Assembly (NCBI RefSeq): GCF_040954645.1
Contig: NC_092806.1
Location: 149,758,429-149,822,428, forward strand
Direction: 5' to 3'
Length of the DNA stretch: 64,000 nt
Source of the DNA: Diabrotica undecimpunctata
Taxonomy: Eukaryota; Arthropoda; Insecta; Coleoptera; Chrysomelidae
The position numbers and the translations under genes are program-made. Every line of letters starts with the position of its first letter. Position 1 is the first letter of the stretch. Below the pieces are notes generated by a model, which ran no database searches, had not been told where the DNA came from, and saw only the letters and a program-made list of their open reading frames with translations. Below are positions 1 through 9,904 of the stretch, piece by piece.

Positions 1-100
1 ATAAGCAATTTGTATTTAGAAATGGTTTACGAATTAAAGAGGTACTATTTTGTAGGTGTGATCTCTTACAAAAAAAAACAGTGAGTTCTGAAAGAACGTT

Positions 101-620
101 TATGTTTCATCGACTTCGAGAAGGCATTCGACCGAGTAAAACATGATATACTTTTTGATTGCCTGCGGGCAGCAGTACTTGACCACTACAATATAAGACT
201 GCTAAAATATTGATATTGCACTCAAGTAGTCTCTATCCAAATTGGAGATAGTCGTATTAAGAAGCTACCCATCAAACGTCAAGTGCTGCAGAGTTGTGTT
301 TTGTCATCCAGTCTTCGTAAACTATATTCTAAAGAAATCTTTAGGGAGGCTTTAGACGAGAGACAAGAGAAGAATTATTTCACACAGCAGCTGATAGAAA
401 AAGAATACTTCAGTTAATATTCAACGAAAAGATCAAGGAAAAAAAGGAATTGGTAGGAAGAAATGAATACGGCTCCGAAACCTTCGTCAATGGACTGGCT
501 TATCAGTAGATGAATTGTTACATCCCGAGCAAGATCAAGAACAATGTCGGCAAATAGTCATAGAAGCTACCCATCCAATTTGGGTACGGTACTCAAAGAA
601 CAAGAAAAGAGCGTCCTGAA
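101..620 (+). pseudogene. Non-LTR retrotransposon (LINE) reverse transcriptase remnant
   Basis: Translation from about 101 gives the RT block CFIDFEKAFDRVKHD, the palm segment just before the first catalytic aspartate. The QGCVLSPSLFNLYS block follows in degraded form (QSCVLSSSLRKLYS, 285-340). From about 440 the reading resembles the C-terminal tail of LINE ORF2 (LRNLRQWTGLSVDELLHPEQ) and ends at a stop near 620. An in-frame stop near 210 and loss of the YADD region show the copy is dead and internally deleted. The exact LINE clade is uncertain; RTE-like or a related clade is my best reading. Confidence 0.75.
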
Positions 621-1327
621 TAAAAAAATAATTACAATTGTTAGTTTAAAGAATTGAGAAAGGAATAAAAAAAAAATAGCGTTAAAATTAAAGTATTTAA
701 TGCCATAGCTACCGCATACGTCCCACCTATTAAATATACGAGTGAATCATGAGTAGACTTCGGCAAATATGCATATTGCATATTTTGCATATTGTGCATA
801 TTTTATGCAAATATTTCATATTTTGGCATATTTGTATAAAAGTTTGCATAAAGTGCATAAAAGTTCAGATTTTTATACTGTATTTGAAAATTTTTAAACA
901 TACCAATTTATTTCAATTCTTGTATAAAATTTTGTAGTCATTTTAATCAAGAAATGATCTAAGTACGTAATCTCTACAGGTACAAAACATTTACAATTTC
1001 AAAGAAGATCAATTTAAGTAGCCCTCAACATTCTTAGAAAGTCTCGGTCACTGAGGCATTCAGTTATTGGATAATCGCTAAGGGTTCGCTCATTTGCATT
1101 TTATGATCTAATCCCCAAATCTATCTACAATTTATTGTATCTTAACAGCAGGTAAACGGCTAATAGTTTTGTTCCTAATTTAGGGATTTTCCAAAATCTC
1201 CCAGTTTATTGAATTAGGTACCTAAACATTTCTAATTTGATGCTCAGATTTGTAAATCATTTTTGTTTTGATATTCAAAGCGTAAACACTCGTTGTGCGT
1301 AACAAAAAGGAAGATTGTGATTTTATA

Positions 1328-1420
1328 ATGCCTAAAACAACCAGTGCTTCAACTTGGATTAAACCTTATAAAGAGCTGTCTATGGATATGGGAAAAATGG
1401 GTTCAGTCTGTGGCAAAATT
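1328..1420 (+). pseudogene. hAT transposase exon 1 (start of BED-type zinc finger)
   Basis: An ATG at 1328 opens 31 codons (MPKTTSASTWIKPYKELS...) that end exactly at a consensus splice donor (ATT|GTAAGT at 1421). Joined in phase 0 to the acceptor at 2027/2028, the reading continues as CGKIIACEKKFQIDQH...H, a BED-like arrangement of the kind found at hAT transposase N-termini, although the first zinc-binding cysteine looks lost. The start is the first ATG in frame after the subterminal repeats. The exon assignment rests on splice signals and family resemblance. Confidence 0.65.
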
Positions 1421-1464
1421 GTAAGTATCTAATATTTTCTATTAAATATCTAATATTTCATACA

Positions 1465-1972
1465 TACAGGGTGTTTCCAAATGACACTTACAACGTTTGA
1501 CTGTAGATACTTCTCGAAAAATTGAACAAAACGATATAGTTAATGAGGGGTCAAACTTATTTACTTTTCGAGATACAGGGTGTTAAAATTAAAAAAAATT
1601 AAATTCTTTTAGTTAATAACAACAATAACTTTAAAACCAATAAACGTATTTACTTGAAATTTAGTACTCGTAGGTTGTTTTTAAATGAAAAATAGCTTCC
1701 TTTAGTGAGAAAAAATTGTCCATGGTACAATACAATGGTGTGTATTTAGAAAAAATTTTCACCTTTACTTTTTTCAGCTATTCTAAAACACAATTATTTT
1801 TATTGTAATTGAATTAACAAAAAAAAAACTTTTGTTGAATTTTAAAATAAGTTATATGATGTACTAATGGTTAGTAACAAAAACTAATTTGTGGATTAAT
1901 ACTGCATTTAAAACACTTAGCGAGTGTTTTTTTTTCCAAACCAGTTATTTGATTAACCAAAAACACCTTGTA
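1465..1972. mobile_element. MITE-like element inside the hAT intron
   Basis: The intron contains a block beginning TACAGGGTGTTTCC and ending AACACCTTGTA, imperfect inverted ends of about 13 bp. A second TACAGGGTGTT copy lies inside at about 1572-1582. It has no coding capacity and is very AT-rich. ACAGGGTGTTT-type termini are common on short nonautonomous insect elements, but I cannot assign a superfamily. A target duplication is not clear by eye. Confidence 0.5.
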
Positions 1973-2027
1973 TATTTTTATATTTTAAAGGTTGGGTTAA
2001 AATAAAGGTTTTTATTTTTATTTATAG

Positions 2028-3393
2028 ATAGCATGTGAGAAGAAATTTCAGATAGACCAACATGTGAGAACTGCTTCACACATTGCAAAAAAAGGAAAAT
2101 ATAAGGAAAACATCAAACTTCAATGGCTAAATGTTTCCAATCTACTTCAAAAAAATTAGATGAGCAAGAAACTTTTAATGAAGACTTGTGTCGTGCATTA
2201 GTGTCTGCAAACATACCGCTTTCAAAATTAGCAAATGTAAAGTTTAGTTCGTTTCTAAAAAAATATTGCAAACTTAATGTTCCAAGTGATCGGTCTCTAA
2301 GAAGAAATAATGTGAACGGGCTATACTCGTCGGTGTTAATTAATATTAAGGAAGAAATTGCAGATAATTATTTTTACATATCTGTAGACGAAACCACTGA
2401 TTCCTCAGGAAAGTATATTGCTCATTTATTGATTGGTGTTCTTAAAGAAGATACCTTACCAAAATCTCATCTTATTTCATGCCAGCAACTTGAGAAAACA
2501 AATGCTTTAACAATTTCACGTTTTATACAAGAAACATTAGCAACTTTTTTTCTTCCGACAACTATTCCTTCTAATAAATTACTGCTTATTTTATCGGATG
2601 CTGCTCCTTATATGGTGAAAGCAGGACAAAATTTAAAAATATTTTTCCCAGATTTAATACATGTTACTTGTGTAGCGCATGGATTAAACAGAGTTGCAGA
2701 GGAAATACGAAAAAAGTTTCCTCTTGTAAATAGTCAAAAAAGTATTTCTTAAATCTCCTATAAGAATTCAACTTTATAAAGAAATGCTACCTAACATTCC
2801 TCTTCCACCACAACCTATTTTAACGCGATGGGGAACATGGTTAGAAGCAGCTAATTTTTATGCAGATCATTTTGTTAAAATAAAGAACATAATTGATACG
2901 TTAACAGATGAAAGTTCCCAATCTCTTTTGGATTCTAAACAAACTTTTCAGAGTAACTTGCTTCAACAAGAACTTTCATTTATAAAATCAAATTTTAGTT
3001 TTGTTCAAAAAACAATTACTCAGTTAAAATCACCAAAACTGTCATTGTTCGAAAGTACAGCATTAATAAAAGAATTTGCGTCATGTTGTCGGAACGTTAG
3101 AGGTAATATTGGAAAAGATATTTTAAAAAAATTTGAAGCTACTATGGAAAAAAATAAAGGTTACCTACCATATTCTTTCTGAAGTAGTCAGTATTCTAGC
3201 TGGAAATATTTCGGAAACAGTTAATTTAGAACCAAATGTTTTGGTTAGTTTGAAAAATGCTCCCGTTACATCAGTTGATGTTGAACGCAGTTTTTCCATA
3301 TATAAATATATGTACTCAGACAGAAGCCACAAGTTTTTGTTAGAAAATTTTGAACACCACTTGGTCATTTATTGTTACCATAATTCTAAATAA
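2028..3393 (+). pseudogene. hAT transposase, main exon (frameshifted)
   Basis: This is the catalytic part of the hAT transposase, which cuts and pastes the 754-3626 element. After the acceptor at 2027/2028 come the end of the zinc finger, then the RNase-H-like core with YISVDETTDSSG (first catalytic Asp), LLILSDAAPYM (second Asp) and a CVAHGLNRVAEEI helix. Next are PILTRWGTWLEA and finally the C-terminal dimerisation segment VTSVDVERSFSIYKYM near 3270-3310. The coding frame changes near 2100, in the A-run near 2735, and near 3150, so at least three frameshifts break the gene. The C-terminal domain is intact to the stop at 3391-3393. Confidence 0.9.
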
Positions 3394-3634
3394 GTTTATT
3401 CATACTTAAAAATGATGTAGTTACTTAAAATAAATGTAAATCTTAATGAATAGTAGGAAATATTTAGTTATGTACACTTTTTTTTTAAATAAAATTGTTA
3501 CTATTTTACGATTTTTTTATTTATTTGTATGCATATTTTGTAAAATATTTGCATATTTTCGGGTAAACACGTGCATATTTATGCGCATATTTTCTACATT
3601 TTTAGTTGCATATTTGCCGAAGTCTAATCATGAG

Positions 3635-4974
3635 CAATGCAGAAACAAAATAACACCAAACCAAAATAACAGTTATGGAAATAAAATATTTTAGAAGGAT
3701 TGTTACCACGAAGCACAACCAACATAGATAGATACGGATATGAAGAAATTAGGAAACAGATAAATTAAGAACCTCTATAGAAATAAAGTTGAGATAACTA
3801 CAGCTGGACTAATACGTACGTCTAATAAGGAAAAACCGAATAATAGGTGCAGAAGAGAACAAAGAAAAAAAGCATATCTCAAATAATCGAATTTGGACCA
3901 ATAAGAGAAAAAACTAAAAAAATGGATAAGCAACGAAAATTAAAATAAACAATCTGGCACTGAAAGACATAACGATTAACGTGAAACTGAAAAAGATTCA
4001 CGTATGGTACGAAATTATTCGCTTTATGTTTATCCTCTTTTACACCTTGACTTGACAAAGTCACAACTAAATACAAAACATCCAAACTTGTTATATTATC
4101 GGGTAAAATTATTACACATTACTGGTTTATAAGCAAAATAATTACAATAGACACCATCGTTGATCTATTTGATATGTTTACTGCATCGATTATTATCTAA
4201 ACAAATTCAATCGACGTTTTCAGCTAAATACAAAACGCTAAGCAAACGCACAGTATCACCCATTCATACTCTATCTCGTGATCTTGGCGATATTTCGTCG
4301 AACTGTCAAAGGTACTAAACGATAAAATCACTATCTCTAAAAGTAACACATGAAGATACCACCTAATTATCGACTGCTAGCACTCGACCACTCGATTTGG
4401 TGACATAATTCAGACCCGATTCGTGTTCCCTCTCACTCTTTCTCAGCGTATCTGTGTCTCTTATCGTATAACCGATATTATCTACAGGGGGTTGTTGTTA
4501 TATGAGACGCTTAATTGCGTTAATTAAGGACGTAGAAGGTCGAACCCACAACGAGGCGATCTCGCTTATCTTCGACTTGAATCGACGGAAGATTGAATCA
4601 GGAAAAGCCGTCAGGGCCGGTCTTATCAATTTCATAAGGCGATCTGGAGATAAAAGAACTTTTATTTGTGTAAGCAATTTGGAGATCTAAAATAATCTGA
4701 ATTTGCTACTATAAAAAAAATTAAAAATTTAATACAGTAAATACATATTATATACATTTTAAGCAATAAATTCGCGAACATTAGTAGGAAACAATGGTCT
4801 AATATCGACCAGCGGACAATATCGACCACTACAATGTTTTAAAAGCTTAATTTTAGTACTCCAATACGTGCTGCCACCTTGTGCCACAGTTGCCAAACTA
4901 CTAAAAATTCATCTGATCAGTCAGTTCTATAAATATTACATAAAGTTGTTTTTTCGCCGATTTTTTACTAAGTT
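3635..4974. other. No supported gene
   Basis: AT-rich sequence between the hAT element and the LINE fragment. A 62-codon frame at 4502-4690 has somewhat balanced codons (MRRLIALIKDVEGRTHNEAI...) but matches nothing I recognise and lacks supporting signals. The phrase AATATCGACCA occurs twice near 4801-4830. I see nothing else reportable. Confidence 0.5.
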
Positions 4975-5121
4975 AACTAAGACGCCTTCCTGTAGTTATC
5001 CCAGTGCTTGCTCGAAGATACGCTCTGCAGACAGAATGCATCCTTATCTCACTCCTCTATCTATGGAGATTGTCTCTGTCGACTGGTCTTCCATTTATTG
5101 TTGGCAGTTTGGTTGTAATAT
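4975..5121 (-). pseudogene. LINE RT fragment, left side of the Penelope insertion
   Basis: On the minus strand the reading gives NLYYNQTAN, then after a frame change DQSTETISIDRGVR*GCILS and ERIFEQALG*LQEG. These match the LYWNQTANIKVE...VRQGCILSP...FNLYSE part of RTE-like reverse transcriptases. Part of the block between CILS and ERIF is missing. It belongs with the minus-strand LINE at 6576-7400; the Penelope-like element 5137-6572 separates the two halves. About 25-30 codons normally lying between the halves are also absent. Confidence 0.75.
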
Positions 5122-5131
5122 AAATTATATA

Positions 5132-5363
5132 TAATTACTATTTAACTGGGAATAAGCCACAATTAAAGGTTAAACTACGTTTATTGACGTTTCAATTTCC
5201 ACTTCGGAAATCGTTCTCAAAATACAAACATTAGTAAATTAAACAAATTTTGTTTTTCTTACTTAGTGAAAAATTCTTCTAATAATTTAATTTTATCTGA
5301 CTCATCTATATTGACAATTCAGACATACATTATACATTTTAAAGTAGACGACTTTAAAATGAT
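5132..5363 (-). repeat. Penelope-like element terminal arm, left copy
   Basis: 232 bp that are an almost perfect reverse complement of 6308-6539. The core on the minus strand reads AACGATTTCCGAAGTGGAAA, then TTGAAACGTCAATAAACG and a CCTTTAATTGTGGCTTATTC tail. Related cores occur at 11.9 and 53.2 kb. Confidence 0.9.
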
Positions 5364-5665
5364 ATTGCCAATATTGTTGAGTTGCGTTCCTGGGACGACT
5401 TTACTTATAAGATAGTTCATTCGATTACATTAAATCAACTTTAACTTGAGAATATCCGTCAGAAAAGATCATAACATGTAATTCGTCTTTAAAAAGACAA
5501 ATACATGCCATGATGACAGTAAAATTCTCCTGTTAGTGATTCCATAGTAAATTATGAGGGAAAAACCAGGAAAAAAACCTCATAATACTATCCCGACATG
5601 GTAAGTATTTGATCTTGCATTTATTTTACCTTCAATAAATACCAAATTCCGATTTTATATATTTA

Positions 5666-6311
5666 TTATTTAAAAAATATAAATGATGTATTCTCTATAT
5701 GGTACTGACTTACCAATACTGGTATTTTCTTTTTAATAACTTCCTCTTTCAATATGGGTAACCAGATCCTACTACATTCTGCCGAGGAATTCGCGACACA
5801 ATTGGTCTCATTTAGCATAATTAGAGCCGCTTCTTTGATTTTTCTCTTTTTACCATCCGTTTCTTTTAGGACTATATTTGAATCATTCCATTGAACCCTA
5901 TGTTCATTATCCCATGCATGTTTACATATTTGAGATCTATCAAATTCTCTATTTTTAATATAGGATTGATGTTCACTTATTCTAACATTTAATGGCCTTG
6001 ATGTTTCACCTAAATAAAACTGATCGCATTCACAAGGTATTTTATAAATGCAATTCTTTGTCCTTTCTTGTTCATTGTTAGGTTTGGTTTTGGACAAAAT
6101 AGATCTCAACGTGTTTGTTGTTTTGAATGTTGTTGAAATGTTGAATTTATTTCCTATCCTTTTAAGCTTTTCCGATAATCCTTTTATATATGGTATTGTT
6201 ATTTTCCTCGTATTATCCCTTGTATATGCTGTAGGATCTCGTTCTAAGTTGTTTTGTTCTATTCGATCTATTGTTGAAAATTCCTTATTTATAAACGATA
6301 AAGGATAATCA
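5666..6311 (-). pseudogene. Penelope-like RT/endonuclease protein, C-terminal GIY-YIG domain
   Basis: Penelope-like elements encode a reverse transcriptase followed by a GIY-YIG endonuclease that nicks target DNA. The minus-strand frame is open from about 6311, where DYPLSFINKEFSTIDRI enters directly from the inverted arm, to the stop near 5666. The linker PYIKGLSEKLKRIGNKF is followed by the endonuclease core CIYKIPCECDQFYLGET and RPLNVRISEHQ. These correspond to the GIY and YIG motifs and the following Arg. The RT domain is absent, so this is a 5'-truncated copy of about 215 codons. No internal stop is visible in the part that remains. There is no genuine start codon at the 5' edge. Confidence 0.85.
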
Positions 6312-6539
6312 TTTTAAAGTCGTCTACTTTAAAATGTATAATGTATGTCTGAATTGTCAATATAGATGAGTCAGATAAAATTAAATTATTAGAAGAATTT
6401 TTCACTAAGTAACAAAAACAAAATTTGTTTAATTTACTAATGTTTGTATTTTGAGAACGATTTCCGAAGTGGAAATTGAAACGTCAATAAACGTATTTTA
6501 ACCTTTAATTGTGGCTTATTCCCAGTTAAATAGTAATTA
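6308..6539 (+). repeat. Penelope-like element terminal arm, right copy
   Basis: Inverted copy of 5132-5363. It begins ATCATTTTAAAGTCGTCTAC and ends CCCAGTTAAATAGTAATTA. A GATGAGTC string (6366-6373) and a GAAACGTC string (6479-6486) resemble pieces of a hammerhead ribozyme core. They lie over 100 nt apart and the CTGATGA box is not intact. Confidence 0.9.
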
Positions 6540-6575
6540 ATTTAAAATGCCACAAGAAAATAGCTTCAGAACAAA

Positions 6576-7400
6576 TTATATATAATTCCCTTTTCCAAAT
6601 GCCTTTTTGTAGTAAATAAAACAAATATATACATCATAGTTAACATCCCTGCACCTTTGGATAAGCACTTGTATAGCGAATAGAGCTTCTCGGATGCTGA
6701 AGGTATCGCGGAATCCAAATTGTGTCCACGACACTTGTTCTTCACATTTTGTATAGATTCTGTTATGTATCACTTTTAAAAACGTTTTAAGTAAGTGGCT
6801 CATTAGGCTAATTATTCTCCATATTTTTGACTTTAATTTTTTTGGTATAGTTACGAAAATCGACTTAAATCAGCTTTGGAGAATATTTCCAGTTATATGT
6901 ATATTTTGTTAAATATAGTCGTTATCCATTTTATTTCTTGTTCGTCCATAAGTTTCAAGAATTCTGTATAAAATATGTCAGACCCTACAGCTTTACTATC
7001 TTTAGTTTTTCTACTAGTTGCCGTGACTTCTCCAATGGTAATGGGTCCTGTTTGGCATTCTATGTCTTCAATGGCAATCTGCCTTTCATCTGCAAATGTT
7101 ACTTCCACATATTTCTTTCAAGGGCCTAGTCTCTCTTCCGTACTTAGTAGTATATAACCTTGGTTATCTGCCAAACATCCAACTCTTCTATGCTTGTATA
7201 AGCCTGCAGCTTCTTTAACTTTTTTGTGCATATTGAATGAATCGTGTTTCTGTTGTAATAGCTGTATTTCCGTACATTGTTCTTTCAGCTGTGTGTCCTT
7301 AGCCATTCTATCTTTTCTGCCTTTTGTACTTTTTTGATCTCTTTGTCTATTGTTTTATCTTTTATTACCCCATACAGGATATTGCATGCTCTGTTTTTTA
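6576..7400 (-). pseudogene. RTE-like LINE ORF2 fragment, right side of the Penelope insertion
   Basis: Read on the minus strand, the piece runs from a linker (KHDSFNMHKKVKEAAG near 7215) through the RT N-terminus. That includes KAVGSDIFYTEFLKLMDEQ near 6960, then LMSHLLKTFLKVIHNRIYTK, QFGFRDTFSIREALFAIQ and DVNYDVYICFIYYKKAF, ending at 6587 where the Penelope element begins. It is closely similar to the LINE at 49.6-52.7 kb (compare VQVLFQRCRDVNCDVY). Frame changes near 7310, 7110 and 6890 break it. Catalytic palm motifs beyond this point are on the far side of the Penelope element, in decayed form. Confidence 0.85.
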
Positions 7401-7422
7401 ATGAACATTTTTTTATTTACAG

Positions 7423-8640
7423 ATGCCAAGAAATTATATAAGAAGAACAGCTCGTTCTTCCTGTTAAATTAGAGAAGCAGCAGGTCCCTATTAAAACTGT
7501 GTTAGAAAGAAAACCAGTTATTTCTAAAGAATAGGAAATAGAAAAAGATGTTGGCTAATAATATAATTAAATTATCGAATCTTTTCTATGGATTAACCCT
7601 AAAAAAAATACAGAAATTACATATCAATATACTGTATCAAACAATATAAAAAACAACTTGAGTGCCAATAAAGAAATATGTGGAAAAGAATGACCATATG
7701 GTTTTCTAAAGAGACATCCCCAGTTGTCTTTAAGAAAACCAGAAGCACCTAGTATGAATAGAGTACTAGCTTTTAATAAAGCAGATATAAATGTACTTTA
7801 TGATAACGTAACAACATTAATGGAGAAATTATATTTTCGCCCGGACCGCATATACAATGTGGACGAAACTGGGATAAAAACTGTGCACAAACCATCTCGT
7901 GTTTTTACACCAAAAGAAAGAAAGAAAGTTAGGTCCATTAGTAGCAGCGAGCGAGGTCAAACCACTACTGTAGTTTGCTGTATGAGTGCTCCGGGACATG
8001 ATGTTCCACCAATGTTTATTTTTAAAACTTTAAGGATGAAGGAGGGATTGAGTAAAAATGGTTTGCTTGACTCCATTTATCCTTGTTCAAAGTCGGGTTG
8101 GATAAACGAGAAATTATTTTTTGAATGGTTAAAGCATTTTTCTAAATTCGTCAAAGCGTCCCCTGATGATCCTGTCATGCTCATTTTAGACTACAACACT
8201 TCACATTCTACCCTTTAAACCTATAATTACTGTCGTGATAATGGAATCATAATGATTTATTCTCCCCCACACATATCTCATAGGGTTCAGCCATTGGATG
8301 TAACATTTTTCTCTGGAATTAGTTAGGAACATGGACGTATAAATAAAGATTTATTATAGATCTTTATTTATACGTCCATGGTTAGGAACTAATTATTAGG
8401 AACTAGGATTATTAGGAATTTAGTTTCTTTGTGGATTTTTCTCTTGCTTAAATCTGCATACAATCACGAATGTGACCAGTTTATAAAAACACATCACTCT
8501 GAAACAATTGCTGTTACAGATATTGCAGAATTATCTGCTAAAGCATTCAACTGCGTAACGACGATTGAAGAAGGTATAAATGGTTTCAAAATGTATAAAG
8601 GTAGAAGGTATAAATTGCAGGAGTGTACCCGATAGATAGA
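7423..8640 (+). pseudogene. pogo/Tigger-like transposase (DDE_1), interrupted
   Basis: MPRNYIRRTARSS at 7423 follows a splice-acceptor-like TTTATTTACAG, the usual start of this insect transposase family. The N-terminal helix-turn-helix region (7460-7700) is full of stops. The catalytic core is readable at 7724-8218: RIYNVDETGIKT (first Asp), PPMFIFK, then LILDYNTSHSTL (second Asp). SPPHISHRVQPLDVTFF follows the stop at 8216. The C-terminal part (SAYNHECDQFIKTHHSE...EEGINGFKMYKG) resumes at about 8445 after a 120-bp foldback insertion. The catalytic residues are still present but the gene is dead. A serine/proline-rich tail (SSPVAGPSG near 8757-8783) probably still belongs to it. Confidence 0.85.
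8315..8434. mobile_element. 120-bp foldback insertion within the pogo transposase
   Basis: ATTTTTCTCT occurs at 8305-8314 and again at 8435-8444, the pattern of a 10-bp target duplication. Removing 8315-8434 plus one duplicate rejoins the two halves of the transposase (…LDVTFFS / LKSAYNHE…) apart from a one-base frame difference. The insert contains a perfect 21-bp inverted repeat (8330-8350 and 8360-8380, loop of 9 nt) that starts CATGGACGTATAAATAAAGA. TTAGGAAC-type repeats lie on both sides of the hairpin. No coding capacity; family unknown. Confidence 0.6.
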
Positions 8641-8934
8641 AATGTATTTAAAGAGGAAGATTCCACTCCAATAACTGACTCACCTACTGCTATCTAGGAT
8701 AATATGGAGATACCAGCTGCGATGATCCATGCAAACACTTTACCTTTGTCAAACTCAAGTCCAGTTGCTGGCCCAAGTGGTCTGACTTTCCTCGAAAAGT
8801 GTACAAAAACAATTGATTAATGAAACTAAAGATAATGAGAACAAAATAGTGAAGATTAAGAACAGGACATTCAAAAAATTACATCTAACACCTAAATTTA
8901 AACCAAGAGAAAGCAAAAGAAAGAAACAGAAATC

Positions 8935-9440
8935 CAAAATTTGGACCATTTATCACGTAACGAAAGAAATATTATACTAAAGGTCCACAATTATTTTCTG
9001 CAAGAGAATCTTTCTAATACCGCCAAAATATGGTTGAAATGTGGCCTACAGCAATGAAATATTAAAAATCAGATATAATTAAAGTGTTTTAAAAGACGAA
9101 ATAACGTCAGTCAAACGGAGACCTGGAAGAGCAAAAATATTAAAAGTTGAGCCAGACGACTGTTTTAAAAATATAATTTTTTGTTAGTTTTTTAACAAGC
9201 ACATAGCAACTTTAGATAAAGTTTTACAAGCTATTACCGGTAATCCTGATTTGACCAGGATAAGTAGAACCAAACTTTGAAAAGTTTTGTATGAATTAAA
9301 CTTTAAGTACAAAAATTTACTAAACAAATACTTTAAAAAAAAGAACCACTCAAAAAAACTATCAGCCTTTTTATCTGTCTTCGAGTAATTACGGTCATGA
9401 CTAGTGCTTACCTGTTTTATGAAGTTTAAGACATTTGTTG
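8935..9440 (+). pseudogene. Remnant of a Tc1-related DDE transposase N-terminal region
   Basis: After the pogo tail, short in-frame pieces read LSRNERNIILKVHNYFLQEN, VKRRPGRAKILKVEPDD (about 9110-9160) and HIATLDKVLQAITGNPD with VLYELNFKY (9200-9300). This order resembles the N-terminal region of an insect DDE transposase family: a conserved SxxER...NYF helix, a basic linker, LDKxLxAV...NPDL and ELNFKYxK. Frames change repeatedly and no catalytic core is visible. I hold this assignment loosely; an alternative is an unusual tail of the preceding pogo gene. Confidence 0.42.
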
Positions 9441-9904
9441 ATCTCATAATAGGCTGTTTTCGTATAAGTGGCCTTGGATATGGATAATTAATATATATTA
9501 TTAATTATATATTGATAACTTGTATGTACTAAATAGGCAAAATCAATAATAAAGGCGGTCCTAATAGTACCATCCCACCTGGAGTACTGCACTACTAGTT
9601 TAATTCGTTATAGGCGGAACTCATTTGTCACTAATTGATTTTTAAGTACTTTATTTTTATTTTACATTTGATTTGACACAGTTTATAAAAAAGGTCCAAC
9701 CTATGATTCACCAAGAATTTATTGGACGTGAGTATTTTGAAGGTTTGGCCTGAACATTTTTTGTTTTCTGTAGTAGTTAAGTTTAAAAGTAATAAATTCT
9801 TAGATATGTGTAATGCATTATTTTTTTAATATTTAAAATTAACGTGTCTCACAGTTTATGGTCATTGACATGGGTACAGTGTACAACATTATATATATTT
9901 TATA
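9441..9904. other. No supported gene
   Basis: AT-rich filler. It includes a short palindromic stretch around 9490-9514 (ATTAATATATATTATTAATT). No ORF or element ends recognised. Confidence 0.5.

Larger units (their letters stand above)
754..3626 (+). mobile_element. hAT superfamily DNA transposon with both ends and an 8-bp target duplication
   Basis: The left end reads TAGACTTCGGCAAATATGCA from 754, and the right end is its reverse complement, finishing at 3626. Both sides carry the identical 8-mer ATCATGAG (746-753 and 3627-3634), the target-duplication length expected of hAT elements. The subterminal 110 bp or so on each side are packed with GCATATTT-like motifs (about 763-870 and 3527-3615), probably transposase binding sites. 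The body holds a spliced but frameshifted hAT transposase on the plus strand. The intron contains a second small inserted element. Total length is 2873 bp. Confidence 0.93.
5137..6572 (-). mobile_element. Penelope-like element, truncated, with inverted terminal arms
   Basis: The block is flanked by the 15-mer AAATTATATATAATT at 5122-5136 and again at 6573-6587, consistent with a target duplication in the LINE reverse transcriptase that brackets it. Inside are two 232-bp inverted arms (5132-5363 and 6308-6539) around a C-terminal Penelope protein fragment on the minus strand. Inverted or tandem pseudo-LTR arrangements and 5' truncation are typical of Penelope-like elements. The right end adds ATGCCACAAGAAAATAGC, which recurs next to the Penelope end at 11.83 kb, so the 3' boundary is supported by a second copy. 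Confidence 0.82.

Noticed and set aside
4502..4690. 62-codon frame with fairly normal amino-acid composition
   Set aside because: Too short, no recognised domain, no splice or promoter evidence.
6360..6490. Hammerhead ribozyme in the Penelope terminal arm (GATGAGTC and GAAACGTC strings)
   Set aside because: The CTGATGA box is not intact and the two strings are too far apart for a standard core in this copy. Kept only as a check on the family consensus.
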